DNA from: an uncultured Bacilli bacterium
GTDB taxonomy: Bacteria; Bacillota_I; Bacilli_A; RF39; UBA660
Direction: 5' to 3'
NCBI GenBank assembly: GCA_910584655.1
Contig: CAJUBJ010000002.1
Span: 124,001-188,000 of the forward strand
DNA: 64,000 nucleotides
Shown here one piece after another: positions 49,795-59,035 of the stretch (position 1 is the first letter of the stretch; each line of letters begins with the position of its first letter). The position numbers were made by a program, and so were the translations under genes. Below the pieces are notes generated by a model that had not been told where the DNA came from, ran no database searches, and saw only the letters and a list, made by a program, of their open reading frames with translations.

Positions 49795-50992
49795 ATTGCA
49801 TTTTAGTTTTAGAACCTTTAGCTCCATCATATGTACTTAAAACGTTTGATTCAAAGCTTGTTACTTTTTTCTTTGAGTCTTTATATCCTTTAATGGCTTT
49901 TGTAATTAATTCGTCTAAAAGTTTTGTATATTTTTTTCCTTTTGGGGTGAAAAAGAAGAATGCTAGGCAACCTGGTATTGTATTTGGTTCATTAACATAT
50001 ACCTTTTTGTTTTTTTGATCTACTAAAAAATCAAATCTAGTTACTCCACTTAAATTTAAACATCTAAATGCTTCTTTAGAATATTTATAGATATCTTCTT
50101 CAATCTTTTTGTCTAAATCTGCAGGTATTTTAAAGCCACTTGTCACAACTTTTCCACCAGAAGAAGCTTTTGCACCACCTTTTTTTCCGCCAGAACCATT
50201 TCCTATATACTTATCTTCAAAAGTTAAAAAATCGTTATCTGTAATCATTTCGCCAATTAGTGAACATTCCATATCTTCACTATTACCAATAACAGCACAA
50301 TCAACTTCTACTAAATTTTTTACCATTGATTCAACAACTATTTTTTCATCATATTTTATTGCTTCTTCTATTGATTCAGATAATTCTGATGTATCATGTG
50401 CAACAGTAATACCAACACTACTTCCTAAGCGAGCTGGTTTTACTATAACTGGATAGCCCATTTTTTCTATTTTTTGTAGAATACTTTCATCATCTTGCTT
50501 ATATTCATGATCATAAAACCAAATATAATCAACTACTGGAACTCCTGAAGATGCCATTATTTGCTTTTGTACTACTTTGTCCTGACCAACTGATGCACCT
50601 AACATAGAAGGTCCAACATATGGTATTCCAAGAGTTTCTAAATATCCAGATAAAGAGCCATCTTCAACGCCTTTGCCATGAACAATTGGAAAAGCTACAT
50701 CAATGTTAGTTAATGTACTATTAAATATTCCATTTTTCTTTTGAAGAATAAATTTATCTCCTTTTTTTGTTAAAGTTACTTCTTTAGCTAGAGATGGTAT
50801 TTGATTTAAATCTTTATAAGAAGACATTTCTTTTAATTTATCTCCACTATACCAAAGACGATTTTTACTTATATAAATTGGTACTACTTCATATTTTTTG
50901 GTATCCATATAGCTCATTGCTTGAACAGCAGTTATAATACTTACTTCATGTTCAACTGTTTCTCCTCCAAATATTACACCTATTTTTATCAT
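49793..50992 (-). CDS. ddl: D-alanine--D-alanine ligase
   Basis: ATP-grasp enzyme joining two D-alanines for peptidoglycan precursors. The 399 residues begin 'KIGVIFGGETVEHEVSIITA' (His-Glu region) and contain 'VAFPIVHGKGVEDGSLSGYL', 'PYVGPSMLGASVGQDK', 'PVIVKPARLGSSVGI', 'SGVTRFDFLVD' and 'VYVNEPNTIPG'. It is longer than the usual 350-370 residues because of a Gly/Lys/Ser-rich insert in the active-site loop ('NGSGGKKGGAKASSGGK', about residues 265-285). Whether it prefers D-Ala or D-lactate cannot be decided by eye. It overlaps murF by 4 nt, and its product is the substrate of MurF. Confidence 0.94.
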   Translation of the reverse strand: MIKIGVIFGGETVEHEVSIITAVQAMSYMDTKKYEVVPIYISKNRLWYSGDKLKEMSSYKDLNQIPSLAKEVTLTKKGDKFILQKKNGIFNSTLTNIDVAFPIVHGKGVEDGSLSGYLETLGIPYVGPSMLGASVGQDKVVQKQIMASSGVPVVDYIWFYDHEYKQDDESILQKIEKMGYPVIVKPARLGSSVGITVAHDTSELSESIEEAIKYDEKIVVESMVKNLVEVDCAVIGNSEDMECSLIGEMITDNDFLTFEDKYIGNGSGGKKGGAKASSGGKVVTSGFKIPADLDKKIEEDIYKYSKEAFRCLNLSGVTRFDFLVDQKNKKVYVNEPNTIPGCLAFFFFTPKGKKYTKLLDELITKAIKGYKDSKKKVTSFESNVLSTYDGAKGSKTKMQ

Positions 50993-52605
50993 TTTTTATC
51001 ACTCCTTATTTTTTCATTAAACGAATCTGGTAAATCGTTTTCAAGTAATACATACGTTTCTCCTTCTTTTAACTTTAACATTAATGGAAACGCAGCCATT
51101 ACATCATTAAGTATATGTATTTTAGTTTTATCATATTTTTTTTCAATTAACCCTTCATAAATTGGTTTTGTTTTTTCTTCACCAATTAAAATAACCTCAT
51201 CAGCAGATAGTGCAATTTCACGTCCAAATTCTTTGTTTACTTCATCTTCTTTTGAACCAATTTCTATCATACCGGGAGTTACTACAATACGTTTGCCAGG
51301 CATCATTTTTAGTACTTCTAACGCCATTTTGCATCCCATTGGGTTTGAATTATAAGCATCATCAATAATATTTATATCATAGTATTTTGTCATTGAAAGA
51401 CGATGTTCTACTGGGGTAACTCTTTTTACAGCACGAATTAAGTCTTTGATGCTAATTCCAAGTTCTTTACCTAAAGTTATTCCAGCTAAAATATTATATA
51501 TATTATTACGTCCTAATATTTTTGTTTCAAAATCAAATGTATCTTTTTCATCTTTGAACTTTACTTTAAACTTTGTTCCTTTGCTAGATAAGTCTATATC
51601 AGTTGCGTAGCAATCAACATTATGGTTATCTATACCTATCCATTTTATTGTGCAATTATTTTCAACTTTATAACTTAATTGTTTTTCATCGTCTCCATTT
51701 AAAATTCCTATTCCATCAGTTGGCAATGATTCAATAAGTTCAAATTTTGTTTTTTGAATATTTTCTTCTGAACCAAATGTTTCAAGATGTGCTAAACCAA
51801 CGCGAGTTAGAATACCATATTTAGGTTTAACTAAATCACATAATTCTTTTATGTCACCTCTTTTACATGCTCCCATTTCAGCAATGAAATAGTCATTATA
51901 AATATCTAAAAAGTTATTAATTGTTATCATTAAACCAAATGGTGTGTTGTAATTAGCTGGCGTCTTATATACGTTATATTTTATATTTAAAATATCATAT
52001 AAAACATTTTTTGTACTTGTTTTTCCATAACTTCCTGTAACTCCAATAACTTCCATATTATTCATTGATGCAAGTTTATTTTTGGCCATTTTTTCAAAAT
52101 GCATTCCAACTATTTTTTCAATTGGACGATTTATGAAATTTACTAATAGTATAATAAAATAGTTAAGGTATGACAAAATGCCTAGAATTAAATAATATAT
52201 GCTTAAATTATTTTCATCAAAGTTAATAAACATAATAAAGCATGGAATTAGGTAAAGGATAGTACTAGTAATGATTATACGTTGTATTCTGGCTGTGTAC
52301 TTTAATGGTAATTTAGTGACATCTTTTTTTCTATCCTCCATAAATACATAAGTTATGAATAATAAAACTAAAATAAATAGATATGAACTTATAGAATTTA
52401 AAGTATCATTTAATATTGTAAGAATAAATATAAAGAATAATAAATTAAAATTAATAAAATTTTCTTTAAAGTTTCTTATTATCCATTTTATGTAACGAAA
52501 ACCTCTATTGTATCTATTTTGCTGTAGCATATGCAATGATTTAGTACTAATTATAAATATATGGATTATATAGATAATTAAAGTTATTAAAAATAAAATA
52601 TTCAT
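50989..52605 (-). CDS. murF: MurF-type ligase with an N-terminal membrane domain
   Basis: Adds D-Ala-D-Ala to the UDP-MurNAc-tripeptide. Residues about 185-538 are a complete Mur ligase: P-loop 'GVTGSYGKTSTKNVLYDIL', 'NTPFGLMITIN', 'FIAEMGACKRGDIKELCDLV' (MurF-type), 'GILNGDDEKQL', 'VTPVEHRL' and 'IIDDAYNSNPMGCKMALEVL'. The first ~165 residues contain about five membrane helices, absent from E. coli or Bacillus MurF, which would tether the enzyme to the membrane. The 'DAYNSNP' box and the adjacent ddl favour MurF over MurE. AAGGAAG precedes the ATG. Confidence 0.9.
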   Translation of the reverse strand: MNILFLITLIIYIIHIFIISTKSLHMLQQNRYNRGFRYIKWIIRNFKENFINFNLLFFIFILTILNDTLNSISSYLFILVLLFITYVFMEDRKKDVTKLPLKYTARIQRIIITSTILYLIPCFIMFINFDENNLSIYYLILGILSYLNYFIILLVNFINRPIEKIVGMHFEKMAKNKLASMNNMEVIGVTGSYGKTSTKNVLYDILNIKYNVYKTPANYNTPFGLMITINNFLDIYNDYFIAEMGACKRGDIKELCDLVKPKYGILTRVGLAHLETFGSEENIQKTKFELIESLPTDGIGILNGDDEKQLSYKVENNCTIKWIGIDNHNVDCYATDIDLSSKGTKFKVKFKDEKDTFDFETKILGRNNIYNILAGITLGKELGISIKDLIRAVKRVTPVEHRLSMTKYYDINIIDDAYNSNPMGCKMALEVLKMMPGKRIVVTPGMIEIGSKEDEVNKEFGREIALSADEVILIGEEKTKPIYEGLIEKKYDKTKIHILNDVMAAFPLMLKLKEGETYVLLENDLPDSFNEKIRSDKK

Positions 52606-52618
52606 ACTTCACACTTCC

Positions 52619-53347
52619 TTATTTCATGAATGAAGCAATAATTGCATTTGTTTGAGCTAGTCTTTCTAAGTAGGCATAATGAGTACAACCTTCATAGATT
52701 GTAAGTCCACTATCTTTTAGTAAATTATCTAGTTCATAAGCGTCTTCAATTGGAACTGCTTCATCTTTGTCTCCCCATATGATAAAAGTTGGGCATTTTA
52801 TACTTTTTACTTTTTCTGTTAAATCTGTATTTACATGTTTAACTAAAACATCTCGCATTAAAGGTTTGGCATTACGATAATCAGTAGATCCCATATGTGA
52901 TTTTATTTTATCTGCAATTTTGCCAAGTACTGGAATTTTTTTCATTTTTTTTAACAATCTTACCTTCCAAGAAAGTTTTTTTACTTTAACTTTAAAAGGA
53001 CTTGCTAGAAGAATCATTCTATTTACTTTATATTTAGAAGCGTAGATTAGGCTTATCTTCCCACCAAATGAATGCCCTATTAAATTAGGATTTTCAATAT
53101 TTAATGAATCTAATAAACTGTGGATCATGTCTGCATAATTTTCTAATGTCCATGCAAAGTCAGGATCTTCTGATGAACCAAATCCAGGTAAATCAATAAT
53201 AATTAAACGATTAGATTCTTGAAAAGGATTGGCAATTGGTTCCATCATTTTTATATTTTGTCCCCACCCATGAAGATAGACTATTGGTGTTTTATTTTTG
53301 TTTCCGTAGTCTTTATAATTTATGTTAATTCCATTATATTTATACAT
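52619..53347 (-). CDS. Alpha/beta hydrolase
   Basis: Cytoplasmic alpha/beta-fold hydrolase of 242 residues. It has the oxyanion strand 'TPIVYLHGWGQNIKMM', the 'IIIDLPGFGSSEDPD' strand, the nucleophile elbow 'NLIGHSFGGKISLI' (Ser about 95), the acid in 'IIWGDKDEAVPIED' and the His in 'YEGCTHYAYLER'. The triad Ser-Asp-His is thus complete. It is the first gene of an operon with murF and ddl, 14 nt upstream of murF. The context hints at a wall-related substrate, but the family is too broad to say. AAGGTGA precedes the ATG. Confidence 0.9.
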   Translation of the reverse strand: MYKYNGININYKDYGNKNKTPIVYLHGWGQNIKMMEPIANPFQESNRLIIIDLPGFGSSEDPDFAWTLENYADMIHSLLDSLNIENPNLIGHSFGGKISLIYASKYKVNRMILLASPFKVKVKKLSWKVRLLKKMKKIPVLGKIADKIKSHMGSTDYRNAKPLMRDVLVKHVNTDLTEKVKSIKCPTFIIWGDKDEAVPIEDAYELDNLLKDSGLTIYEGCTHYAYLERLAQTNAIIASFMK

Positions 53348-53638
53348 ATAAAATCACCTTATTAAAAATATGCTTAAAAAAGCCATCTATAACATATATT
53401 TTAGCACATATATAAGATAAATGTCCCTTTTTATAAGTATTTATGGACATTTATTGACAAAAAAACTCTAAAATAACAAGAGTTCTAATAATGGCTATGT
53501 TTTTGATATATTGACAAGAAACTTTTTTAGAAATTTCTTTTTATCTAAATTATGTATTTCGCTTATATATAACTATTTTTTATAAATTGTATTGTATATT
53601 TTAATTAACTTTTATTATGTCACAAAAAAAGAGCTTAA
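53348..53638. other. Intergenic region: promoter-like box, inverted repeat and a second terminator, no gene
   Basis: No ORF. On the minus strand it holds an AACTCT/AGAGTT hairpin with seven T (53457-53484), separate from the efp terminator. Downstream lies TTGTCA (53460-53455) with TTATAA after 18 bp as a possible promoter of the hydrolase-murF-ddl operon. A perfect 9-bp inverted repeat TAAATGTCC/GGACATTTA (53418-53426, 53445-53453) overlaps that promoter and could be an operator. Confidence 0.5.
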
Positions 53639-53647
53639 TTAAGCTCT
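53624..53647 (-). terminator. Terminator of the PBP2-rpmG-efp operon
   Basis: The palindrome AGAGCTTAATTAAGCTCT (53630-53647), followed by seven T on the minus strand. The efp stop codon is inside the stem-loop. Confidence 0.85.
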
Positions 53648-54205
53648 GCTTGAATATTTTCCGTCTAGAGTAGATACAATGATCTTTTCTCCTTGACTTA
53701 TAAATAATGGAACTTTTACAACATAACCATTTTCAAGAGTTGCATCTTTTTGTGCATTATTTGTTGTATTACCTTTAACTGCTTCAGTAGTTTCTACTAC
53801 TTCATATTCAACTTTTTCAGGTAATGTTATACCAATAATTTCTCCTTGATAGAAATCTATTTGTACTTCCATATTTTCTTTTAAGAATTTCTTTTCTTCT
53901 TCTAGTTTATCTTCAGTGATTTCAGTTTGTTCATATGTTTCATTATCCATAAATACATATCCTGTTCCACTGTTATATAGGTATGACATTTTTTTCTTAT
54001 CAACATGAGCTTTTTCTACTTTAACACTACTATTGATAGTTTCTTCGATAATAGCTCCTGTTCTTAAGTTACGCATTTTAACCTTCATGAAAGCAGCACC
54101 TTTTCCAGGTTTAACATGTAAGAAGCTTTGTACTAGATATAATTTACCATCATAAATGATAGTCATTCCATTTTTTATATCATTAATATTGATTAAGCCA
54201 TTCAT
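53639..54205 (-). CDS. efp: Translation elongation factor P
   Basis: Rescues ribosomes stalled at polyproline stretches. The 188 residues have the three-domain layout: KOW-like domain I with the tip Lys35 in 'HVKPGKGAAFMKVKMRN', then 'SYLYNSGTGYVFMDNETYEQ', 'IDFYQGEIIGITLPEKVEYE' and the C-terminal 'NGYVVKVPLFISQGEKIIVS'. The tip residue is Lys, as in Bacillus. No modification gene (epmA/epmB or ymfI-like) is visible here. AGAAGGTG precedes the ATG, only 18 nt after the rpmG stop, so it is co-transcribed with rpmG and the PBP gene. Confidence 0.97.
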   Translation of the reverse strand: MNGLININDIKNGMTIIYDGKLYLVQSFLHVKPGKGAAFMKVKMRNLRTGAIIEETINSSVKVEKAHVDKKKMSYLYNSGTGYVFMDNETYEQTEITEDKLEEEKKFLKENMEVQIDFYQGEIIGITLPEKVEYEVVETTEAVKGNTTNNAQKDATLENGYVVKVPLFISQGEKIIVSTLDGKYSSRA

Positions 54206-54222
54206 TTTTACACCTTCTTAAA

Positions 54223-54387
54223 TTATTTTTTCTCTTTATGAACAGTTTGTTTATTACACCATTTACAAAATTTATTAAGTTCTAGCTTTTCAGTTGTATT
54301 TTTTTTATTTTTTACTGTAACATAGTTTTCATGTTTACATTCTGTACAAACTAGAGTAATTCTTGGTCTTGTTTCATTTTTTGCCAT
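54223..54387 (-). CDS. rpmG: 50S ribosomal protein L33, zinc-binding form
   Basis: A 54-residue ribosomal protein: [20 protein letters not shown], then '[17 protein letters not shown]' and '[17 protein letters not shown]'. Two CxxC pairs (Cys14/Cys17, Cys41/Cys44) show the zinc-binding (C+) type, which zinc-starved bacteria can replace with a cysteine-free copy. GGAGG lies 9 nt upstream of the ATG. It sits between the PBP2 gene (17 nt) and efp; a pbp-rpmG neighbourhood also occurs in Bacillus. Confidence 0.96.
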   Translation of the reverse strand: MAKNETRPRITLVCTECKHENYVTVKNKKNTTEKLELNKFCKWCNKQTVHKEKK

Positions 54388-54404
54388 GATACTGCCCTCC
54401 TTTT

Positions 54405-56324
54405 TTAATCCGTACCTATTGTATCATACTTTTCTAAATTTTCAAACACTAATTTACTTACATTTTTGGAAATATAGCGGTTTATTGGGGCTATATAGGT
54501 ATCGTTATCATTATTATATGAAATATTTGGACTAATGACGACAATTGAATACTTAGGATTATCATATGGCGCAAACATTGCATATGTCTGATTAATTGTT
54601 GTTACATCTTTTGCATAAATAACTTCTGATGTTCCTGTTTTTCCAGCTGGTGAATATTCTGTACTAGTATATCCTCTTCCTGTTCCATTATAAAGAACTT
54701 CTTTAAATCCTTCGATGATACGGGGAAAGTTTGAATTTTCAACTTTATTTAAAAGATTTGGTTCATATGTATATATTGTTTCATTTTCTTTTTTTACTTC
54801 TTTTAGGTAATGTAGGGAATATCTATTCCCTGATGTTGCGATTGTGTTTATATAATTTGTTAACTGAAGAGGTGTATAGGTATCATATTGGCCTATACTT
54901 AAATTAAGTAATAAGTCAGGGGCAATGGTATTTCCTTTAATACCAGTCGATTCATTTTCTAAGTCTATACCCGTTGATGCTCCAAGTCCAAATGATGCAA
55001 ATGTATTACGATAAGTATTAAAATGATCCTCAGTAACGTTTAATTTCATATTATTTTTATATTTATTACCAGTTAACTTTATTGCTGTCATAAATTGATA
55101 ATAGTTACTTGATGTTTTTAAAGCAGTTATATCATCAATTGGGCCTAGTTTTTTGAATGAACATTTTAATGGTACTTGGTATAATTTTACACATGAGTCA
55201 TTTATTTTAGCTCCTATATCAATTAAATTATTTTGATAGCCAACAGTATGTGATGCTCCTTTTATAACAGATCCAACAGTGAAAGAGGAAGTTAGAATAT
55301 TGGTTGTTACATCATAAAATGAATCTTTGACTTTGGTTAATCCTGTACTTGCAATTATTTCACCAGTGTTTGGATTACTAACAATAACATATGAGGTATT
55401 ATAATATTTTGTGTTGTTCATTGTAGAGGCTTTATTTAAGTTCTCTTTAATTATTTCATTTATCTTTTGTTGTAAATCAATATCTATACTAAGATAAATA
55501 TCATTTCCAGGGATGGCTTCACTTAATAAGGATAGAGAATTATCTTTATTTACTTTATATTTAGCTTTTTCTCCTTTTAGATATTCATCATATTCTTTTT
55601 CAAGATAACTTAACCCTACTTGATCATTTAAAGAATATCCTTTTTCTAAATAATAGTCTTTATTCTCTAATGATATGTCTCCTACTCGTCCGTATATTCC
55701 ATTTAGTGTATCATATAAATATACTCTTTTAGTTGTATATTCACATGTTAGACCATTAATATTAAGAGAATTTACTTTAGCACATATTTCATCTGATACA
55801 TCACTCTTTATTATTTTACTATCATAAAGATATCCTTTGTTAAGTAAAAAATATATATGTATCATTTTAGTTTCTTCATCACTAAAATCAAGTATTTCTT
55901 CAATTCTATTTAATTTAATATCTTCAACTTCTTTTGGTGATAGTTTTCGATGATTAAATTGTTCTTTTTCTTCTTCTGTTAGAAGATTTTCAGTTTCATA
56001 GAATTTTAAATAATAACTTTTTTGTTCTTCCATTGTCGCAGGTTCTATATCTATAATATCTTTTAAAATACTTGCTAGTTCTCTTGTATCAATATTAGAT
56101 ATTTTATGAAATACTATTGTATTTATTCCAACATTATCAACAAGTATTTTACCATTTCGATCTAGTATTCTTCCACGTGGAGCATTTAATCCATAGACAA
56201 TTTTATTAGAATAGTTTAAATATTTTTCATAATAATAGTCATATTTATAAACAGAAATATATGTGAATCTTACTGATACAATAGTAAGAAGAATTATTAA
56301 AATAAAAAGATATAGTTTTTTCAT
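54405..56324 (-). CDS. Class B penicillin-binding protein 2 (elongation type)
   Basis: Peptidoglycan transpeptidase, 639 residues from ATG 56324. An upstream in-frame ATG at 56366 is less likely, because GGTGA lies 5 nt before 56324 and the membrane helix should start the protein. It has a membrane helix (4-22), the dimerisation domain from '[18 protein letters not shown]', and a transpeptidase domain with SxxK in '[14 protein letters not shown]', SxN in '[11 protein letters not shown]' and '[12 protein letters not shown]'. It lacks PASTA domains, so it is the MrdA/PbpA/PBP2-like enzyme of side-wall growth, complementing the PASTA-bearing PBP at 44677. Its operon continues with rpmG and efp. 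Confidence 0.92.
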   Translation of the reverse strand: MKKLYLFILIILLTIVSVRFTYISVYKYDYYYEKYLNYSNKIVYGLNAPRGRILDRNGKILVDNVGINTIVFHKISNIDTRELASILKDIIDIEPATMEEQKSYYLKFYETENLLTEEEKEQFNHRKLSPKEVEDIKLNRIEEILDFSDEETKMIHIYFLLNKGYLYDSKIIKSDVSDEICAKVNSLNINGLTCEYTTKRVYLYDTLNGIYGRVGDISLENKDYYLEKGYSLNDQVGLSYLEKEYDEYLKGEKAKYKVNKDNSLSLLSEAIPGNDIYLSIDIDLQQKINEIIKENLNKASTMNNTKYYNTSYVIVSNPNTGEIIASTGLTKVKDSFYDVTTNILTSSFTVGSVIKGASHTVGYQNNLIDIGAKINDSCVKLYQVPLKCSFKKLGPIDDITALKTSSNYYQFMTAIKLTGNKYKNNMKLNVTEDHFNTYRNTFASFGLGASTGIDLENESTGIKGNTIAPDLLLNLSIGQYDTYTPLQLTNYINTIATSGNRYSLHYLKEVKKENETIYTYEPNLLNKVENSNFPRIIEGFKEVLYNGTGRGYTSTEYSPAGKTGTSEVIYAKDVTTINQTYAMFAPYDNPKYSIVVISPNISYNNDNDTYIAPINRYISKNVSKLVFENLEKYDTIGTD

Positions 56325-56387
56325 AATTTCACCTATTATTAGTATTAAAAATATTTTTTTATTCATACAATATTTGTAGGTGATTAT

Positions 56388-56651
56388 ATGTTTGTTTTGA
56401 TTGAAAGGTATATAAATAATTTAACTATTCACGATTTAAATAATTTAGCTATTAATAAAGGAATTGCTTTGAGTCCTGAGGAATTAAATTTTTCTTATGA
56501 TTTTATAAAAAAGAATTGGAAAACGGTTTTATCAAATTATAGTTTATTTGATATAGATAAATATAAGAGCAATTATTCAGAGGAAAATTTCTTTAAAATT
56601 AAGCAATTAATTAAAGAATATACATTAAAATATGGGAATTATTTAAAATAA
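56388..56651 (+). CDS. DUF2624 (YqfT)-like small protein
   Basis: An 87-residue protein: 'YINNLTIHDLNNLAINKGIA', 'LSPEELNFSYDFIKKNWKTV' and a C-terminal helix with 'FFKIKQLIKEYTLKYGNYL'. Size and the pattern 'N.iT..dL..yA...gi.lt..qa..i..fik' match my recollection of DUF2624 (Bacillus YqfT), whose function is unknown. In Bacillus yqfT lies near yqfS, an endonuclease IV gene; here nfo is 1.4 kb away, which supports the call weakly. It is divergent from the PBP2 gene and convergent with rarA. GTAGGTGAT precedes the ATG. Confidence 0.6.
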   Translation: MFVLIERYINNLTIHDLNNLAINKGIALSPEELNFSYDFIKKNWKTVLSNYSLFDIDKYKSNYSEENFFKIKQLIKEYTLKYGNYLK

Positions 56652-56655
56652 AAAT

Positions 56656-56680
56656 GATTAGAAGTTACTCTAATCTTTTT
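56656..56680. terminator. Terminator between the DUF2624-like gene and rarA
   Basis: A 7-bp stem GATTAGA/TCTAATC (56656-56662 with 56669-56675), followed by T on the plus strand and A/T-rich sequence on the other. Confidence 0.8.
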
Positions 56681-57992
56681 TTGATTTTTTTATTTTTGCA
56701 ATCATGGCAAGTTCTTCTTTAATGCCTTTTTCTTTCCCCAAATTAGAGGGATAGTAATATTTTTTTCCAACAAGTTCATCTGGTAAACATTGCATGTTTG
56801 TAATTTTATTATCATAGTTGTGCGCATATTGGTAATCTGCTCCAAAGCCTAAATCGCTATCAAGTTTTGTTACCGCATTACGTAAATTGAGAGGAACTTT
56901 TATGTGTGTAGTATTTTTTGCGTCTATTTTGACATTTTCATAAGCATTATATAATGAATTTGACTTAGGAGAAACACTTAAGTATACAACAGCTTGAGCG
57001 AGATTTACATTACATTCTGGCATTCCTAAATAATGTGCAGCCTCATATGCACTAGTTGCTTGAACTAATGCACTTGGATTAGCAAGACCAATATCCTCAG
57101 AAGAAAAACGAATTAATCGTCGAGCTATGTATAAAGGATTTTCACCTGCTTCTAGCATTCTTGCCAAATAATATAAAGCAGCATCTGGGTCGCTATTGCG
57201 CATTGATTTATGCAGTGCTGAAATTAAATTGTAGTGTTCTTCACCATTCTTGTCATAGATAAACATCTTATTCTGAAGACTTTTTCTAACAAATTTTTCA
57301 TCTATTTTTTTCTTACTATCTTTTATTGGAGTAATATTTAAAATGTTCTCCAAAGTATTTAAAGAGCTTCTGGCATCTCCATTACTTATTTCGGCAATTA
57401 TTTCTAAAGATTTATTATCTATTGATATCTTAATTTCGTTTTCTTTATTTTCTTTTTCAATTACTCTTTTTAATATTTCAATAATATTTTCTTTAGTTAA
57501 TGTGTTTAATACATAAACTTTACTACGTGATAATAAGGCTGAATTAACTTCAAAAGATGGATTTTCTGTTGTTGCTCCTATTAAGATAATGTCACCATTT
57601 TCAACGTATGGTAAAAATGCATCTTGTTGAGCTTTATTAAAGCGATGTATTTCATCAACAAAGAGTATTGTTTTTCTGCCATTACTTTTATTATAATCAG
57701 CTTCTTCTATTATTTCTTTTATTTCTTTTACACCAGATGTTACAGCACTTAGTTGTTTAAAAAATGAATTCGTTTTTTTTGCTATAATTTTAGCAAGAGT
57801 TGTCTTTCCAACTCCAGGTGGTCCCCAAAATATCATGGATGTTATACAATCCTGTTCAATCATTTTCCTTAGGGGTGTATTTGGTCCAATGACATCTTCC
57901 TGGCCTACAAAGTCATCTAATATTTCAGGGCGCATTTTTTCTGCTAATGGTTTATATATTGTGTTTTCTTCTATATCAAATAAATTTCTCAT
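56670..57992 (-). CDS. rarA: Replication-associated recombination protein A (RarA/MgsA)
   Basis: AAA+ ATPase acting at stalled replication forks. The 440 residues start 'PLAEKMRPEILDDFVGQEDV', then Walker A 'IFWGPPGVGKTTLAKII', Walker B 'TILFVDEIHRFNKAQQDAFL', sensor 1 'LIGATTENPSFEVNSALLSR' and sensor 2 in 'SNGDARSSLNTLE'. The C-terminal clamp-loader-like region has 'SMRNSDPDAALYYLARMLEA' and 'YARRL'-type 'IARRLIRFSSEDIGLANPSA'. All are typical of the RarA/WRNIP1 family. AAAAGGAG precedes the ATG. Transcribed alone. Confidence 0.96.
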   Translation of the reverse strand: MRNLFDIEENTIYKPLAEKMRPEILDDFVGQEDVIGPNTPLRKMIEQDCITSMIFWGPPGVGKTTLAKIIAKKTNSFFKQLSAVTSGVKEIKEIIEEADYNKSNGRKTILFVDEIHRFNKAQQDAFLPYVENGDIILIGATTENPSFEVNSALLSRSKVYVLNTLTKENIIEILKRVIEKENKENEIKISIDNKSLEIIAEISNGDARSSLNTLENILNITPIKDSKKKIDEKFVRKSLQNKMFIYDKNGEEHYNLISALHKSMRNSDPDAALYYLARMLEAGENPLYIARRLIRFSSEDIGLANPSALVQATSAYEAAHYLGMPECNVNLAQAVVYLSVSPKSNSLYNAYENVKIDAKNTTHIKVPLNLRNAVTKLDSDLGFGADYQYAHNYDNKITNMQCLPDELVGKKYYYPSNLGKEKGIKEELAMIAKIKKSKKD

Positions 57993-58066
57993 AATATTTT
58001 CTCCTTTTAGGAATTATGTCTTTTAATATTATACATATAATACATATGTTCGTCAACGCACTTAGA

Positions 58067-58090
58067 TAAAAAGATTAGTTATTCTAATCT
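58067..58090 (-). terminator. Terminator of nfo
   Basis: A 7-bp stem AGATTAG/CTAATCT with a 5-nt loop (58072-58090), followed by T on the minus strand, overlapping the nfo stop. Confidence 0.8.
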
Positions 58091-58998
58091 TTTTTGTATT
58101 CTTTTCTTATTTCTTCTAAAAAGTTTGGATTAAAATTCTTATTACGAATCATCTCTATTTCATATTTGTATGGAGGATATAAGCGTTCTTTTGAATCATC
58201 AGTATCTCCAATGTATGGTGTCTCTAGAATTTTAGGAACATTAATTAATTTTTCATGATAAATAATATTTATTAAATTATTAAATCCTATATTACCTGTG
58301 CCAATATTAGCATGGCGATCTTTGTGTGAGCCAAGAATATTTTTTGAATCATTAACATGTATACAACCTATTTTGTTTATGCCTATTTTTTCATCAAATT
58401 CATTTAAATATAAATCAAAGTTACTAATATCATATCCCCCATCAAAAATATGACATGTATCAAGACATACCCCTATTTGGTTCTGACAATTCACTTTATC
58501 AATTATGTATTTTAGTTCATCAGTTGTACAACCACATTCTGTTCCTTTTCCAGCCATTGTTTCTAGTAATATTTTACATGATGTAGTTCCATCTAAAATA
58601 CTATTTAGAGCTTCAGCTATATTATTTAAACCTTCTTCTTTAGTTATTCCTACTGCATTACCTGGATGAAGAACCATTTTTGTGATTCCCATTTCATCGC
58701 ATCTTTTTAATTCATTACGTATAAAATTAATACTGAAATTATACTTTTCTAAATCTTTCTTACTACCAAGGTTTACGATGTAAGGAGCATGACACACAAC
58801 ATTATTTATATCTATATTCTTTTCTTTCATAGTTATCTTTGCTCGAGAAACTATATCATTATCGATAGGTTTTCTAATTGTATTTGTTGGAGCACCAGTA
58901 TAGAACATAAAAGTATTTGAATTATAATTTAAGGCTTCTTCTAAAGCTCCTAGTATTTGCTTTGTTCCAAATGATACATGACTTCCTATTATTAACAT
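58084..58998 (-). CDS. nfo: Endonuclease IV (AP endonuclease)
   Basis: Cleaves DNA 5' to abasic sites in base excision repair. The 304 residues form the zinc TIM barrel with ligands in order: His in 'VVCHAPYIVNLGS' and 'MVLHPGNAVG', Glu in 'KILLETMAGKGTECGCT', Asp/His in 'GVCLDTCHIFDGGYD', His in 'CIHVNDSKNILGSHKDRHAN' with 'IGTGNIGF', and Glu in 'PKILETPYIG'. I choose ATG 58998 (MLIIGSHVSF), as GGTGA is 5 nt upstream; ATG 59004 and an upstream TTG are less likely. Transcribed next to the pilin-like gene. Confidence 0.96.
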   Translation of the reverse strand: MLIIGSHVSFGTKQILGALEEALNYNSNTFMFYTGAPTNTIRKPIDNDIVSRAKITMKEKNIDINNVVCHAPYIVNLGSKKDLEKYNFSINFIRNELKRCDEMGITKMVLHPGNAVGITKEEGLNNIAEALNSILDGTTSCKILLETMAGKGTECGCTTDELKYIIDKVNCQNQIGVCLDTCHIFDGGYDISNFDLYLNEFDEKIGINKIGCIHVNDSKNILGSHKDRHANIGTGNIGFNNLINIIYHEKLINVPKILETPYIGDTDDSKERLYPPYKYEIEMIRNKNFNPNFLEEIRKEYKKD

Positions 58999-59035
58999 TT
59001 TCATCACCAAAATTAGTATAACAAAAAAGAAAAGA

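Noticed and set aside
53485..53623. Small protein gene between the efp terminator and the hairpin at 53457-53484
   Set aside because: No frame with a start, ribosome binding site and meaningful length on either strand; at most a short RNA.
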